From assembly GCA_019321725.1 (NCBI GenBank), contig JAGSPU010000056.1, positions 1,364,001 through 1,428,000 on the forward strand: DNA of 64,000 nucleotides. Direction: 5' to 3'. Under the pieces are notes generated by a model. That model was not told the DNA's origin. It worked only from the letters and a program-made list of their open reading frames with translations, and did no database searches. How positions within the stretch are numbered: position 1 is the stretch's first letter; each line of letters begins with the position of its first letter. Both the position numbers and the translations under genes were made by a program. Of this stretch, positions 42,601 through 55,100 are shown one piece after another. Source of the DNA: Paulownia fortunei (lineage: Eukaryota > Streptophyta > Magnoliopsida > Lamiales > Paulowniaceae).

Positions 42601-45051
42601 AACCGGAAAGGAACAAAAATCATATCAACAAAACGTAGCAATGACTTATGCATTAAGTTGGTTAGGACTACAAAAATGGAAAGAAACACCTTACTGATAA
42701 CACAAATGATAACAAAATGATGGCAACACTAAAGATGGGACAAACAAATTCTCATGCGTTGTTCCTACATGTTCTTTCCTTAATATCTTTGAATAATTTG
42801 ACAAATCTACATTTACTGTTACTTGAATAGCATTGCTTACCAAAGATTCTCACCTGAAATGTGTTGTCTTCCTTTAAACACAACAATGTCCTGTTCTCAT
42901 TACGCTGATCCTGAATAAGAACTGAAGTGGGAGGATGTCGAGCTAAAGAAGTAGTTGATAGATAGGTCAGAGCAGGAGTTACTTGCTCATGAAGCAGCAA
43001 TACTGCAGAATTTGTAGGTAGCTTGATAGTGATATCTCATAAAGTTGGACAACATAAAAAATACAATTCAAACCAACTATGCGTAAGGCAAGAAGAGATG
43101 CATCTAAGAAGGCAGTGAATCCATATGAGACTCCATTTTCTTGTAGATCATATCCATATTTTGGGATGTAATCCTAATTTATGAGTCTCTGACTGGAAAT
43201 AATAAACATGCATATAATACTCAACAGACTTTCACCACTCTGAGTTACTGGTCAGTTAAGCTGAGACAAAATTATTACCTTTCATACAAATCATTATGAG
43301 ACAATAAAAAAAAATCAAACCACAAAAAGAGCTTATTCAGAAACATGCGGTGGAAGCATTTTTCATTAAACAGTAGCAACAAATTTAAGATTTACGTTCC
43401 GATGAACACATAATAGAATGTAAGAAATGATCCAAATTGAATGCATCTGCACTTACTTCCAAAAAGTATTAATAAGAATTTGAGATGTAATATCCTTAAG
43501 AAAGTCCACAATTTCTTGTCACAATGACAGGCACAAAAATTAATTTGATTAATCAACTCTCAATAGTGCATGCAGTCATATGCTGTCAAAACTGATAAAG
43601 TAAATTCTAGAATATACAACTCTTTGAATTTATGGATGCGTTCACTCGAGTCCATTAACAATCCTCAAGTAGCATTTGTTTCAGAGGTATAAATTTCTTA
43701 ACAATTAGTAAAGAGGAAGCATCTTATTACCAATCACTGAGAGTACAATTAAATATTGTGATAGTGAACAATTAGAATGCATCATCCAATAGTTTTCAAT
43801 TCATGACCTCAAGATAACCAAAAATTAAAATATGTTCTTTCTTACTACAAATTTTTACATCTAACATCCTACAATTCAACATCATAACTTAAAAAAGACA
43901 GAAAGTTTTATGTAGTAACTCTTCATACAGAATTTGCCTTCAAAGTTGGCATCATGTTATGCAGTCCATGTTAGAAAATATTCACATAAATGAGACATGT
44001 GGGCTTCATAAAACATTATGTTTAATGTCTCCTACATTAATTGGTGCATGTACATTAAAGTATATGTGGGAAATATTCATGGTATATTGATTATATCCAT
44101 GAAGGAAATACATTGGTCATGGCCAAAGTCATGAACTTGTTCGATTCTTATTCCACATATATAGTATGTTAACACGAAGATACCAAATTGATGAGTGATA
44201 TTTAATAAAAGGTGATCAATTGGCAAAGTCCATCAACTAGTTAGGTCAAGGGCTATATCATTTTTCTAACATTATCTTTCTACTTTTCTACTTTTCTACT
44301 TTTCTACTACGGCATTATTTTTTTTCTTTTCAAAAATTAATTAAGCAAAACTCATGGTAACCATTTGAGCTGGAGAAATTAGTGATATTACCATCGTGTT
44401 GAACAATATAATAGAGAAGTCAAGATTGTAAATGTCGATATTGTACTTCATGTAGGCAATGGTATTGCTCTTATTCATGGTCTTGATGAAGTAATGGCGG
44501 GTGAATTAGTCGAATTTGAAGAAGGTACTATAGGTATTGCTGAATTTGGAATCAAATAATGTTGGTGTTATATTAATGGGTTAATTTGGTTCGTGACTCT
44601 TGATGGGTTAGGATCATTTTACGTACCAAATTGATGTGATGACAAGAAGATAGTGAAAGGTGATCTATTGGCAAAGTAGGTCAAGGGCTATATCATTTTC
44701 TAACATTGCAATCCAACAAATATTCCAATCCAACAACTTGACAATCATTCAAGATCCACATTGCGGATGCAATCATCTTTCTAAAACAATTTGCTAATAA
44801 GGGTCCATGGAGTAAATGGATATCACATAGATATACAATACAAAAACTGACGAGAGAGAACAAATTCAACTCCATGACTCGAGTAAAACTAATGCGTTTG
44901 GTTTTTTCACTTCTTCATTGCAGAACTACCCATAATCCAATAAAAGTATAAAGCTTTGAGTAAAAACACCTGAAGAAGAGCCGCATTTTCTGAGATGGGT
45001 TCTGTGAGGAAATTGTGGTGGAGAAGAAATCATGCTCCTTCCTGCCTCCAT
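39644..45051 (-). CDS. SIG6: Plastid RNA polymerase sigma factor SIG6
   Basis: Nuclear-encoded sigma-70 factor imported into plastids, giving promoter specificity to the plastid-encoded RNA polymerase early in chloroplast development. Minus-strand coding exons are 45051-44970, 43002-42854, 42596-42463, 42319-42116, 42015-41763, 41667-41437, 41260-41120, 40929-40729 and 39931-39644, all GT-AG and in phase: 560 residues (Arabidopsis SIG6 is 547). The N-terminus [20 protein letters not shown] is Ser/basic, fitting a transit peptide, and resembles SIG6. Further SIG6-like marks are [22 protein letters not shown] and [19 protein letters not shown] (about 245-265). Region 2 is at 320-398, with [20 protein letters not shown] and [18 protein letters not shown]. 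Region 3 is at about 399-465. Region 4 contains the helix-turn-helix [20 protein letters not shown] at 517-536. Intron 1 (1.97 kb) contains plastid atpA-derived DNA and LTR-like repeats. No frame break. Confidence 0.95.
44277..44310 (+). repeat. (TACTTTTC)n short tandem repeat
   Basis: About four units of CTACTTTT just before the plastid-derived block. Confidence 0.75.
44354..44590 (+). pseudogene. atpA: Nuclear insert of plastid atpA 5' end (NUPT)
   Basis: Starting at an ATG the sequence follows the plastid ATP synthase alpha-subunit gene from its first codon: MVTI, a stop where Arg is expected (CGA to TGA), then AGEIS. After a small indel it reads [19 protein letters not shown] and [20 protein letters not shown], ending by about codon 78. 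The best block (about 44475-44550) is nearly unchanged. It carries an early stop, several substitutions and a short insertion, so it is not functional. It sits antisense inside SIG6 intron 1. Transfer of plastid DNA to the nucleus is a well-known process; direct descent from a plastid insertion is inferred. Confidence 0.92.
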
Positions 45052-45153
45052 TATAACACTTTTCTATGAGCTGATGGAAGAAAAACAGAAAGAAAAAGAT
45101 GGGAAATGAAAAAAGTAATTTTTTTCAGTGCATTTACTTTCTATTTGTTCAAA

Positions 45154-45350
45154 ATATCAAACAAATGAGAAGGGTTTAGGAGAACGTTTCAAAGAAGATG
45201 AACCCATCATTCGAGGTTATGCAGGTTCTTGATTTAGTTTAGTTTTTGTTTAATATCAAACAAATGAGAAGGGCTTGAGAGCAGGTTGAGAGCAGATAAA
45301 CCCATCGTTCAAATGGATGAGGTTTTTGCAGATTCTTCTTGATTTTTATC
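45154..45350. repeat. 99-bp tandem duplication upstream of SIG6
   Basis: Two diverged copies with a period of 99 bp, each starting ATATCAAACAAATGAGAAGGG and including (A/T)AACCCATC(A/G)TTC and a CTTGATTT block. It begins about 100 bp upstream of the SIG6 start codon, so it lies in the SIG6 promoter or 5' leader. Confidence 0.8.
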
Positions 45351-46750
45351 TAGATTGACTATACTACTCCCATAATCACTGCATTATTACGATTATATTC
45401 TTCTATCCTTCTATTAGGCCCAATAGCTTCCTAATAAAACTATGTAGAACTAAATCTTGATCCAACCAATGTTATTTTGGGCAGAATGGCAGGCTTTCAT
45501 ATGAAATCCATATTAGGCCCAATAGGCTTGCATAATGTAATTTTTAGGCCGAATGGCAGGCTTTCATATAAAATTTGGTCCAACTAAATCAAATGGGCTT
45601 CAAATAAACTAAAAATTAGTTTGTAGTTATGCACGCGTCTTGTTTGCAACTTAATGCACCAAGATGGTGTTTTTAAGCTTAAAAAACATACTATAGTTTA
45701 TTAAGGAGCTTATGAAATATTTTATGGTTAACTAAATGAGGGTTTTTATTTGGAATATAATTTTTTACTATTTAGATTAAATGAGTTTTAGGAGCTTATT
45801 GTCAGAATTGTTCCACGCGCAGCTCACCTTCTCAAAGTGTTTGTATGTGAAGAATACATTTTTTATGTTTCTAAACTTGTCTATTACATTGTACACTTTT
45901 ATATATATTTGGATATTTCTATATTCAGATGAAATTGTTAATACTACACAGTGTTATTCTTTTCACATGAAAAATAATTTGAATGGCCAATGTGCACAAA
46001 GGGGAATCTATACCCAAAGGGTAAAAAAAAAAAAAAAGGACTACGATGAATACTATAGTCAAATTGAACATCATTTTTGTTAGCCATAACATTGTTTGAG
46101 AGCTCGAAAAATATAAAATCAATTTCAGTGTTATTCAAGACGATTTCAAGGATTGAATCATGAAATTGAGAGAATTTAAACAAAAAAATAGATACTATAT
46201 TTACTTATGATAACAGTTAACTTTTTAAATCATCTTATATATTATAAATTGTTTGTTGTATTGTATCAATAAAAGATTGTATTTTAGTTAAAATGAGGTA
46301 AAAATGGAACTAATCTTTTAAAATAGGTTTTCGTCCCTACACGGTGCTATAAAATTTAGACATCTCTCTCTCAAAATACAACACTTCTTTTTAAAATTAG
46401 TATAGCACTATATTAATTTTATTGGTCAAACCAAAAATTCGATTGTATACTTTTCAAAAAGAATAAGAATATTAAAATATCATAATTATTAACAGAATAA
46501 AAATACTAAAATATGAGAATATATTTTAGTACGAGAAAGAATAGAAAATCAATTAAATCTAAATTAATTTGGCATAGAGAAAATGGGACGAGAGGTGTCC
46601 TATTTATAGAATTTTGAATAGCCCTTCATGATTGGTTGTATTTGTTGATCCAAATCGATGTGGACCATTAAATCGTATTTATTGATATCTGGAGTGGTTC
46701 AAATTGTATCCTTATGTGAAGGTCTACAACCTTACTATGGACTATCGGAC
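45351..46750. other. SIG6 upstream spacer with short repeats
   Basis: A block GAATGGCAGGCTTTCATAT occurs twice, about 67 bp apart (near 45485 and 45552), within a stretch rich in 'ttaggccc' words. The rest is AT-rich. No gene recognised. Confidence 0.5.
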
Positions 46751-46753
46751 GGG

Positions 46754-47110
46754 TATGTGCACTCACCCACACCTCGTCAGCATTGAGAACAAATCGCAAC
46801 CTTTTCGTCACACCTTGTCAGCACCTACGTATACGGTCACGTCCACTCGACACTTAACCACACGGGTGTTATACTATGCAAGTACCACTTGGACGAATCT
46901 GGCACATCACCGCCACATTGAGCTACCCGGATATGTGCACTCACCCGTGCTTCGCCCTGAGCATTGAGAACCAATCGCAATCCTTCGATCACTCCTTGTC
47001 AGCACTCACGTATAAGGTCACATCCACTTGACACTTAATCACATGGTGTCATCCTATACAAGCGCTACTTAAACGAATCTGCCACATCACCGCTGCGTTG
47101 ACCTATCGTA
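46754..47110. repeat. ~178-bp tandem repeat, two copies
   Basis: Two adjacent copies, the second starting at 46932. Shared words are TATGTGCACTCACCC, AGCATTGAGAAC, AATCGCAA, TTGTCAGCAC, GACACTTAA and ACATCACCGC. The sequence is GC-richer than its surroundings and no reading frame is conserved between copies. It may be a fragment of a satellite or of an LTR. Confidence 0.85.
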
Positions 47111-48271
47111 CCACGTAACTAATCCATGACTGAACTATTTGACCACAAACCAGTTCAATTTCTGAAAAATTAAAGGCTCCTCACGACAACGCGTAAGTGC
47201 AAATTGTGTCTTTAAAACGTCCAATACGATTTTTGCGACATGCGGGTGCAGACTCGTACTTAAGCGGTGCTTCGCACTACCCTCGTAACTCATTGAGTTA
47301 GCTAAAATTAGACAAAAGTATACATAAACCACTAGAGTGCACCACAAAAAAAGCTTTCATATTTTATTTTTCTTTAAAATTAAAATTCTATATTTATAAG
47401 TTAAACTTATTTTATTTTTCCAATGTAAAATACATTCTCACACTAAAAAATTTCTTTAAAATTGGATACTCTTTTTATTCATAACAAGTTTTTAACGTGG
47501 ATAACCCCGCGGTTCCAACATAAATTGTAATTAAGGTATATTCAATCGTTTTCTTGGTTAAGATGAACTAAATGTAGCAATATCATTAGTTACGTACTAA
47601 AATCCAGAATCAAAAACCTGGATCCTTAATTACCTCAAAAGGCAACTGAAATCATTCGTTCATAATGTTAGTTCGTAGATTGAGAAAACTCAAAATCCAT
47701 ATCCTTGCTAAATCCATTGCTAATCACCAAGAAATTTACTTTAATTTCCTTCCTAATTTTCCTAACTACTAGCATGATTTCTTGCACTGAAAATCTGGAT
47801 TTGGCCTCTCGTTGCTTTCTTCCTCTCATTACCCTCTATATGCCTTTTCCTGAAAATAAATACACCATTAATTGCATTAGTTTGGTGTGCACACTGTCAC
47901 AGTTGAAGCAACTTAATGATTATGTTAATCATGTCATTAGATTTCAGGAAACCCCTTTTTGTTTTCAGATAAAATCAACATTAATGACTAACTTAAAAAG
48001 ATTAGATACCTACCCATTTATTCCAAGTTCAGTATCTGCAATCGTTTGTAACTCGTAACGTGAAATTTGCAGGTGTACTAATGGTGAAAAAAGAAGATAA
48101 CAAATAAATATAAATGAGATTAACAGATTAATTAATACATACAATGAGTCAGTTCTGGTCGAGAGATGTACCAGACCTGGAACTGTCTGATGTTGATCAC
48201 AATTCCCAAGGATTTGTTTGATAATAAATGTCAGTTTGCTTTTGTCAGTTGTATGCAATACTTCTTTATAC

Positions 48272-48302
<31 letters not shown>

Positions 48303-49743
48303 ATTCTTTCAAAGTGCTACTTAATTCTTAATTAAGCAAACGTTTTTTTTTTCTTTTTTACAAGAAATGAAACGTAAATTTGTTTGAGAAAGAAAAGAAG
48401 AAAAGGTTCAGTAGAATACTGGCCTTCTGTAATTTGTAGTAATGTTGAAAGTGCGATTCTTGGATTTCCCAAAATCTAAAACATATAGGTTCTATATATC
48501 AGCAAGAGCAAAATAGTTTTCATCCCACAAAAATAATTAAAAATAAATAATAAGGACAAGATGGGAAAAAATTAAGTCATTTACGGCAGCACTCCCGGTT
48601 GGACCTGGAATACACTCACAAGCAAGTGCAGTACAACTTATGGTAAATTCACATTCTTCAAAAGTGTAATACAATTTAATCTATTCACTGAGAACAGTTA
48701 TCAATATTCTCTTCAATTATTGTGTCATTCTTAATCAAGTTTGACATTTCAGGTTTGGGACAATCATAAAATTTCTTCTAGGATCAATTATATAATTATG
48801 GCTATGATTATCCGAAATTTTATTTTTTAAGACCTCCTAAAAATTATTTAAAGACTGATTTATTATTATGATATAAGACTGATTTAACAATCAGAGTATT
48901 ATAATTAAAAACCTTCTAGCTTATTCATATTATAGAACGACGCATTTCATTACGAAGATAAGACTGGAAAGAAGGAATTGGCCTTCCTACTATAAATTTG
49001 GACAACATCATCAACCAAAACATGATGCTGTTTTCACTGATTCCTGAGAATTTGTCACTTAATCTGATTGAAAATAAAATAACGTAGAAAGAGAAATAGA
49101 GAGAGTGATACTACAGAAAATTCAAAGTTTTTACAATTATTATAGTAATTTGACTTCAACTCTAGTTGTGATATGTCCCTAGTTCAATGTTAAATAGATG
49201 TGTTATTAATGATTTTTATTTTTATTTTTCATATGGTACTTAAGTTGTATGATTAACATCTATTCTGGGGATGCTATATACTACGCATTCTCATCAAAGA
49301 AAGGGAAAAAAAGAAAAAAGAAAAAAGAAAAATAATGGTGAGGTGGAAAAATATCACTGACATAGCAACAAAATAAAATATGTTTGTTGAAATTTGGGGT
49401 AAAATTTTTAGATGCACCAAGTATGAAAATATTTGGTAATATAAAATAAAATATGGGTTTTATTAATCTATAATAAATATAAGAAATTTTCGGGTTCTTG
49501 GGAATGGGTAACAAAATACTATATGATGGGACCTACGAAGAGGGGATAAAGACAAAGATCTTGAGTGGCCCACTTAACGCCCTAATAAGCCCATGAAGCG
49601 GAGGGTGCGGGCCCAAGGCCCACACAGTTCCCAATACACAGATATTACCACCTCAGAAAGGTTACCCCACTATTTCTCATTTTTCTCTATCATTCTTAAG
49701 TGTAGTACTTAGTTATCAGTGGGGTCATTAGTTCAGTCTCCTT
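47111..49743. other. Spacer upstream of TCP gene
   Basis: Continues GC-richer to about 47335, possibly the same element as the tandem repeat. AT-rich afterwards, with a (TA)n tract near 48270-48291. Open frames at 47705-48058 and elsewhere match nothing known. The last few hundred bases, becoming less AT-rich, probably include the TCP promoter. Confidence 0.45.
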
Positions 49744-49760
49744 CACACACACACACACAC
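49744..49760 (+). repeat. (CA)n microsatellite in TCP leader
   Basis: Eight CA units about 60 bp before the proposed TCP start codon, probably in the 5' UTR or core promoter. Confidence 0.85.
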
Positions 49761-49820
49761 GCTCTTCATCAGAAGTACCAAAAAAAACCCTAACCAACAT
49801 TAGTCAAAAAAAGGAAAAAG

Positions 49821-50481
49821 ATGTCTTCTTCAGATATGATTCTTCACAAAATCTCCTTCTCACGATCCTCACTCTCTTCCACCTAACGTCCACTACCTCA
49901 CTCCTCTACCGACCTCCGCCATTCCTCATCCTGTCACCTCCACCTCCGCTGCTACCCGCAATTCAAGACCCAAGACCGGCGTTTCTAGAAAGACTGCTGT
50001 TGGGCCCACCTCCTCTAAAGATCGCCACACGAAGGTCAACGGACGCGGCCGCCGCGTCCGGATGCCCGCCCTTTGCGCCGCCCGCGTTTTCCAGCTAACG
50101 AGGGAACTGGGTCACCGTTCCGACGGCGAGACCATAGAGTGGCTCCTCCGCCACGCTGAGCCTTCAATAATCGCCGCTACCGGAACCGGCACCGTTCCCG
50201 CCGAGGCTGTCTCCACCTCCTCCGGCTCCCTCCCGTCCCTTTCCTCTGCCACCGTCCAAGCGGCGGTCACCAGGGTGGCGCACACGGTTGCGTCCGTGCC
50301 AGTGAGTGGCATGTTTACGGTGCCCCGACCTCCACCGAGCTGCAGGCTAGACTTGTGCCAGCCGCCACCGCCAATGGAGTTGGAGTTCCTTCCAAATGGG
50401 TACCGCCACATGCCGTTTACAGCATTACTGCTGCAGCCGGCAACGGTGGAAGAAGAGGTGGAGGAGAGGCACCGCGGGTAG
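49821..50481 (+). CDS. TCP11: Class I TCP transcription factor, TCP11-like (one frameshift)
   Basis: Plant-specific bHLH-like factor that binds GGNCCC-type sites and regulates growth. The TCP domain is complete: basic part [20 protein letters not shown], helix [13 protein letters not shown], loop RSDGETIEW, helix [16 protein letters not shown]. The short basic region (four residues fewer than class II) places it in class I. The C-terminal part includes CRLDLCQP and [14 protein letters not shown]. The total is 219 residues if one base is removed, short as in TCP11. The best start is the ATG at 49821 ([10 protein letters not shown]), but the frame is broken near an A4 run at 49848-49851; the downstream frame ([16 protein letters not shown]) has no Met of its own before the TCP domain. 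An ATG at 50062 lies inside the domain and is unlikely to be used. No introns. TCP11 assignment rests on size and gene order. Confidence 0.87.
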
Positions 50482-52149
50482 CTGGGGATCATCAATAGTT
50501 AGATGCTATCTAATAGAACTTTACAAGTAATTAGCAATTAATTGTCTATTAGGATAGTAATAATCCCTTTGTGTTTTAGGGCTTTAAAGAAAGAAAGAGA
50601 GTGGGGCCTTTTGGGAATTTAGGTGAAGAAGTCTTCTCATCTCTTTTTGATAATGGGAATTCTGTACTTGGTTAAATGATGAATGAGAATGAGAAAGATG
50701 TACATTATTGGCATTTAAGTAATATAGAGGCTCCTAATTGCATAAATTTTCTTTATGTTCATTATTTATGTTTCAGGACGGAAAGCAATCTAATCAGTAA
50801 AACAAGTTTTATACTGCTTTTACTATAGCAATGAGAAGTCGTTCATGACTGCTGTTCATCATTATAATCCTTTGTTTGGTAAAGACGACGCTATTTATTG
50901 CTGTAGAGCTAGATGAAGGCTTCAATCAGCTGTTGGAAAGGAGAAGTTACTTATATTGCAGTAGGCCGACCAGCCGTGGCCATTGAGACAATCATTTGGG
51001 TTTCCATTCCAGAGATTGGGACTGGGCTCAGGTGAAAATGAATTTCCTATTCCAGCCATTGCTGGAATAAAATAAAATTGGTTTTGACTAATGAAGGTAT
51101 GTAATCAGTAATTCTACTGAAATGTTTCTTTGGTCAAAAAGTAGTTTATTTGTTGTGGACCACAGCCATAGACCAGTAGGTCGCCACATCCGAAAAACAT
51201 AAACGAGAAAAGGGTAGGCGGTCCTAACTTCCTGCGTGCGTGTGTTTCTTCGAGGGAGTTTGGGTGGTGGGTGTTGATGTCATGGCATCTAATCTATGTA
51301 TATCCAACGCGCGCACCCCCTAAATTCGATGGCGGCGGCAGACTGCAGCCCTGGTGTTGAACATAGTTCAGATACATACGCAATCACTATTATTAGCAAG
51401 GCAGTGTAATTTAATGAAATTCATAATACTCTGAATAGAGAGTTCTGGTCGACAAGTTACCATTTGTTTGACGTCATTGGCCTGCCTTTGCGGACATACA
51501 TTCAGTTGCCTGAAGCATATGCAGGTCAAATACTACGAAACACTTTCAACCCAGGTACATTTTCTTGGAGGATTCTGAACCAGGAATGAAGATCATGCTA
51601 AACTTCACAGGCATCCTAGCTACGAGCTTACTCTAATATGAGTATAATATTTCAGATTTCAATTAAGGCAGGTTAAATAAAAATTGCTTTGCTTACATAT
51701 GCAACAAAAGATTCAAATGCATGTTCTCCATCCCAATTATGCTCTCCCTAAATGTTGCCAACTGCAGTAAACAAGTGGAGTTGGAGAGAAGGTTCAAAAT
51801 TTCAAAGGGTGACCAAGAAGAAATAAGTTACGAGAAAAGAAAAATGTCCACCATTGTTTCTTTGGGCTGCAACATTCAACTTACCATCCCAAATTTGTTC
51901 GGAGAGAATCACTTATGTCATAAGCAGGCTACCTCAAGAGAACAAACATATAAAAGTAGTACCATTATCGCAGAAGATGATGATGTATGAATTAATAATG
52001 TATCGTGTAATGATGTATGAATTGACAATGTAGTTGTGTAATTATATAGAGAACATATAAAGTAACTAATAAAGATAATCTTCTTCACTATGAAGACTGT
52101 ACAACTGAGGCCAGGTTGCAGCAGTATATGATTGAAAAGGTCAACATTC
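50482..52149. other. Spacer between TCP and OTU genes
   Basis: TCP 3' UTR, then non-coding DNA and the 3' UTR of the OTU gene from the right. No gene or element recognised. A short duplication 'gatgatgtatgaatt(a/g)a(t/c)aatgta' lies near 51977-52031. Confidence 0.5.
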
Positions 52150-55100
52150 CTACTGCTTGTTTTCGAAAGTTCCACCACTTTTCTTCCTCTTAAAATCACT
52201 TGGAGGCAGATCTGACCAATAAAAAATAATTTTACCATATTAGTACACACAGAAAGGCAAAAAGTTTTTTGAAGCTACTATAAAATTCTACAGTTTATAC
52301 TTCTATTTCTACACAACCCCAATGCCAGTTGTGACTTCTGGCAGATAAAGTATAACTTAAGGGCTCAATTGTGGGTGAAGATTGTCAATGTAAGTCATTC
52401 ATTGGCGACATTAGAGTGAGGCAGAATTGTTCGTGCAACTAAAACATAACGGTAAAAAGCCTGCATGTGACTCTTCTCCAATACCCACTCTCATAATCAG
52501 GAGAAAAGAAATGATAATTTACCTCCCTGAGGATAGATTGAGTTGTAATGTACCTCAGCCCAGAAACTCAAATATATGACTGCACAAGAACACACAAAAA
52601 TAAGATGATACGCTACACACATGAACTTGAGAAATCAAACAAATAAAAGACACAAGTAATGAACTTCTTTGCAAGAAGGCATGAAATCTTGTATATCCTT
52701 AAGAGTTCAAGCCTTGAGAACGCAAAGGAGAGTGTGTAGAAGTAGACGAACACTTTCACGAATATGTCAGATTTTGCAACAGCTCATAAGATGGTAGCTA
52801 ATATCTATTACTCTTGTTTTTGGGAGTGAACAGACATTTCCTTAGCATGTGATGCTATCATATTCTTTTCTAGCCATTTTTTTTAAATGAAGTCACTTGT
52901 GCTTAGATTTAATATGGAAGACGACAGGATTATAATCTCAAAATAGTAAGTACACAGCTGTAGGTGAGACAAATATATTGTGATTAATAAGAAATATATC
53001 GATTAATAAGATGTGCTATTGAACATGTAATTAATTGCTACTATAACATCATAAGTTAGAATCAAAGTAAAATATTTTTTTCTTCCACATAACAAACTTT
53101 TCAAATTTCCTGCTTATTGAATATAGAACAGTGAATATTACCATGATGCTTCAGCACCACATGAAAAAGGCATATCAGATAAAGCATGTCATGAATGCAC
53201 AAGAGCAGTGCAAGATCCCAATTGCCAAATCACTAGGTGCAGTGATTGTGATATACCAATAACTGACAAGAACTACTGAGCATTATTGTCATGTAACAAA
53301 GAACTCATGCAGCGCTAATAAAACCAAAACATAACCTCTTTTTGACTTTTGGTCCTTGGGAAGAATCTCGATGTAGCAGGTATCTTTAAATGAAGTCAAT
53401 ACAAGAATCCTCACACCATACTGTTAAAAGGGAAAAAGCCATTTCTAAGTTCTAATAGCAAATACATTTTCTCGACATAACAAAAAGGCATATATAAGCC
53501 AGATGTGGTTAAGGTAAGGCAAATAATACCGAATCCGCAGCAGCCTGCAGTGTGACATGATCACCCCACTCCCCGCTCCTGGTTACCAAACATGTAAGCA
53601 TCATAGGAGTTCAAGGTGCTAGAAAGAAAAAGGAATGTAGAAGATAAAAATCAAGACAAAGAACTATACTTGGACATCCTTTTCAGATAGTCAGCATATT
53701 CCATGGGAACATAACCCTCATACATTTCGGGTTGGGCTTTGAGCTGACAATAACGCATAGGAATATGTCAAATTTACACAAACTACAGAAAAGAACCACC
53801 AGAAAGCAACCAGATGAAAAAACAAACAAATGAAGAATATTTCTTTACAACTAAAACCACCTGACGGACAACTTGCTGTCTGACAAATTTGTGGTGTTCA
53901 GGGGTCCGATAAAACTGATCAGATAAAGCACGGAACTGCAGGAAAGTGGTAAGGAATAAGTGTTAAATTGTAAAAGTTCAATATAACAATGTCACAAGAA
54001 ATACTTAATGGCCTAAGTTTTGACTTGAAACTTCATTTTAGGACAAAATGTCATGCAGTCGCCTTTAGCATCACCTGCTCATTACTATATTAGCAAGACA
54101 TATATAATGGAGATAAGTAACTACTCTTAGTTTTCAACATGGTCTCATTTTAATATATAACAGGAGATAAATGTTTATCTCCATATGATCTGGTAGTTTA
54201 ACGTTGAACACTATTGAAACCTTTTGGCCAAGCTATTACCTTGCAAACAATTGATTGCAAAAGAAGATGACTGCAATATATAATGGACCCAAAACAAGGC
54301 GAAAGACAGAGAAAACTTACCTGACAATTTCCATCTCCTTGAACTTTGTGCTCAATCAAGTCATATAACTGTAACCTGAAATCAAAGCACCACGTAAGAT
54401 CAACTCTCACAAATGTGCTCCACCAATTCAGTGATCATGAAAATAATATATTATACATGATCTATCTCTGGATACAATATAACATACAATCAGAAACCAT
54501 AGCGAGAGACCAATTGTCCGATATGATACCTGCAAAGTTAAGCATCCTCAAGGGGCTTATTGGCATCCCAACTTTAGCCTCTTTCTCCAAAATCAAGTGC
54601 AAGAAGCAAATTAAAGTGCCAATCATAGTCCTTACAGGCATTATAAACTGTGGCAATCTTTTTAACAATTTCTTGGTCCACTATGATTCATTACATGACA
54701 CTAATAAAGCTTATTGAGAAGTGTTGTGCTTAAGTAGCCTTGAAGAGCCAGTTTGAAAGGAAAATTGCTTGGCATCAGAGAATATTTGGCTTATGAACTC
54801 TTCACTGCTGCGAGTAATAACAACTGAGCTTGGCCAGCTTGATAAAGGTCATTTTCATTGAATATTTGCGGATCCAAGTGAAAATCACATCAGACTCGAG
54901 AAGAATATTTTATGGGGTGTAGGGAGATGGAGGATGCTGTTATAAAAGCATACAGACACAAGCACACACACATTGAGGAAATCAATATACAAGGGACATC
55001 GAAAAAGAAAGGAACAGGAAAAAACAGTTATAATTCTGATGCACCTATTTTAATTTGATATTCTAAGCCAACAACTAAAGGAGATCAGAAGTACCTATCT

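Larger units (their letters stand above)
43969..44705. mobile_element. LTR-like repeats in SIG6 intron 1
   Basis: The segment begins TGTTAGAAAATATTC and ends ATTTTCTAACA, the inverted-repeat TG...CA ends typical of LTRs. A first copy spans about 43969-44271. Its last ~90 bp recur in diverged form at about 44624-44705 (shared blocks TACCAAATTGATG, GGTGATC, GGTCAAGGGCTATATCA), with a 13-bp deletion. Between them lies the atpA fragment. There is no primer-binding site, polypurine tract or gag/pol, and no clean 5-bp flank; GCAGTCCA at 43961 and GCAATCCA at 44708 are similar but offset. It may be a solo LTR plus partial duplicate or a small non-autonomous element. Confidence 0.5.

Noticed and set aside
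47705..48058. 117-codon plus-strand frame with hydrophobic N-terminus
   Set aside because: Resembles a signal peptide only superficially; no Cys pattern or domain recognisable, flanked by repeats.
50112..50495. 127-codon minus-strand frame
   Set aside because: Antisense shadow of the GC-rich TCP coding sequence.
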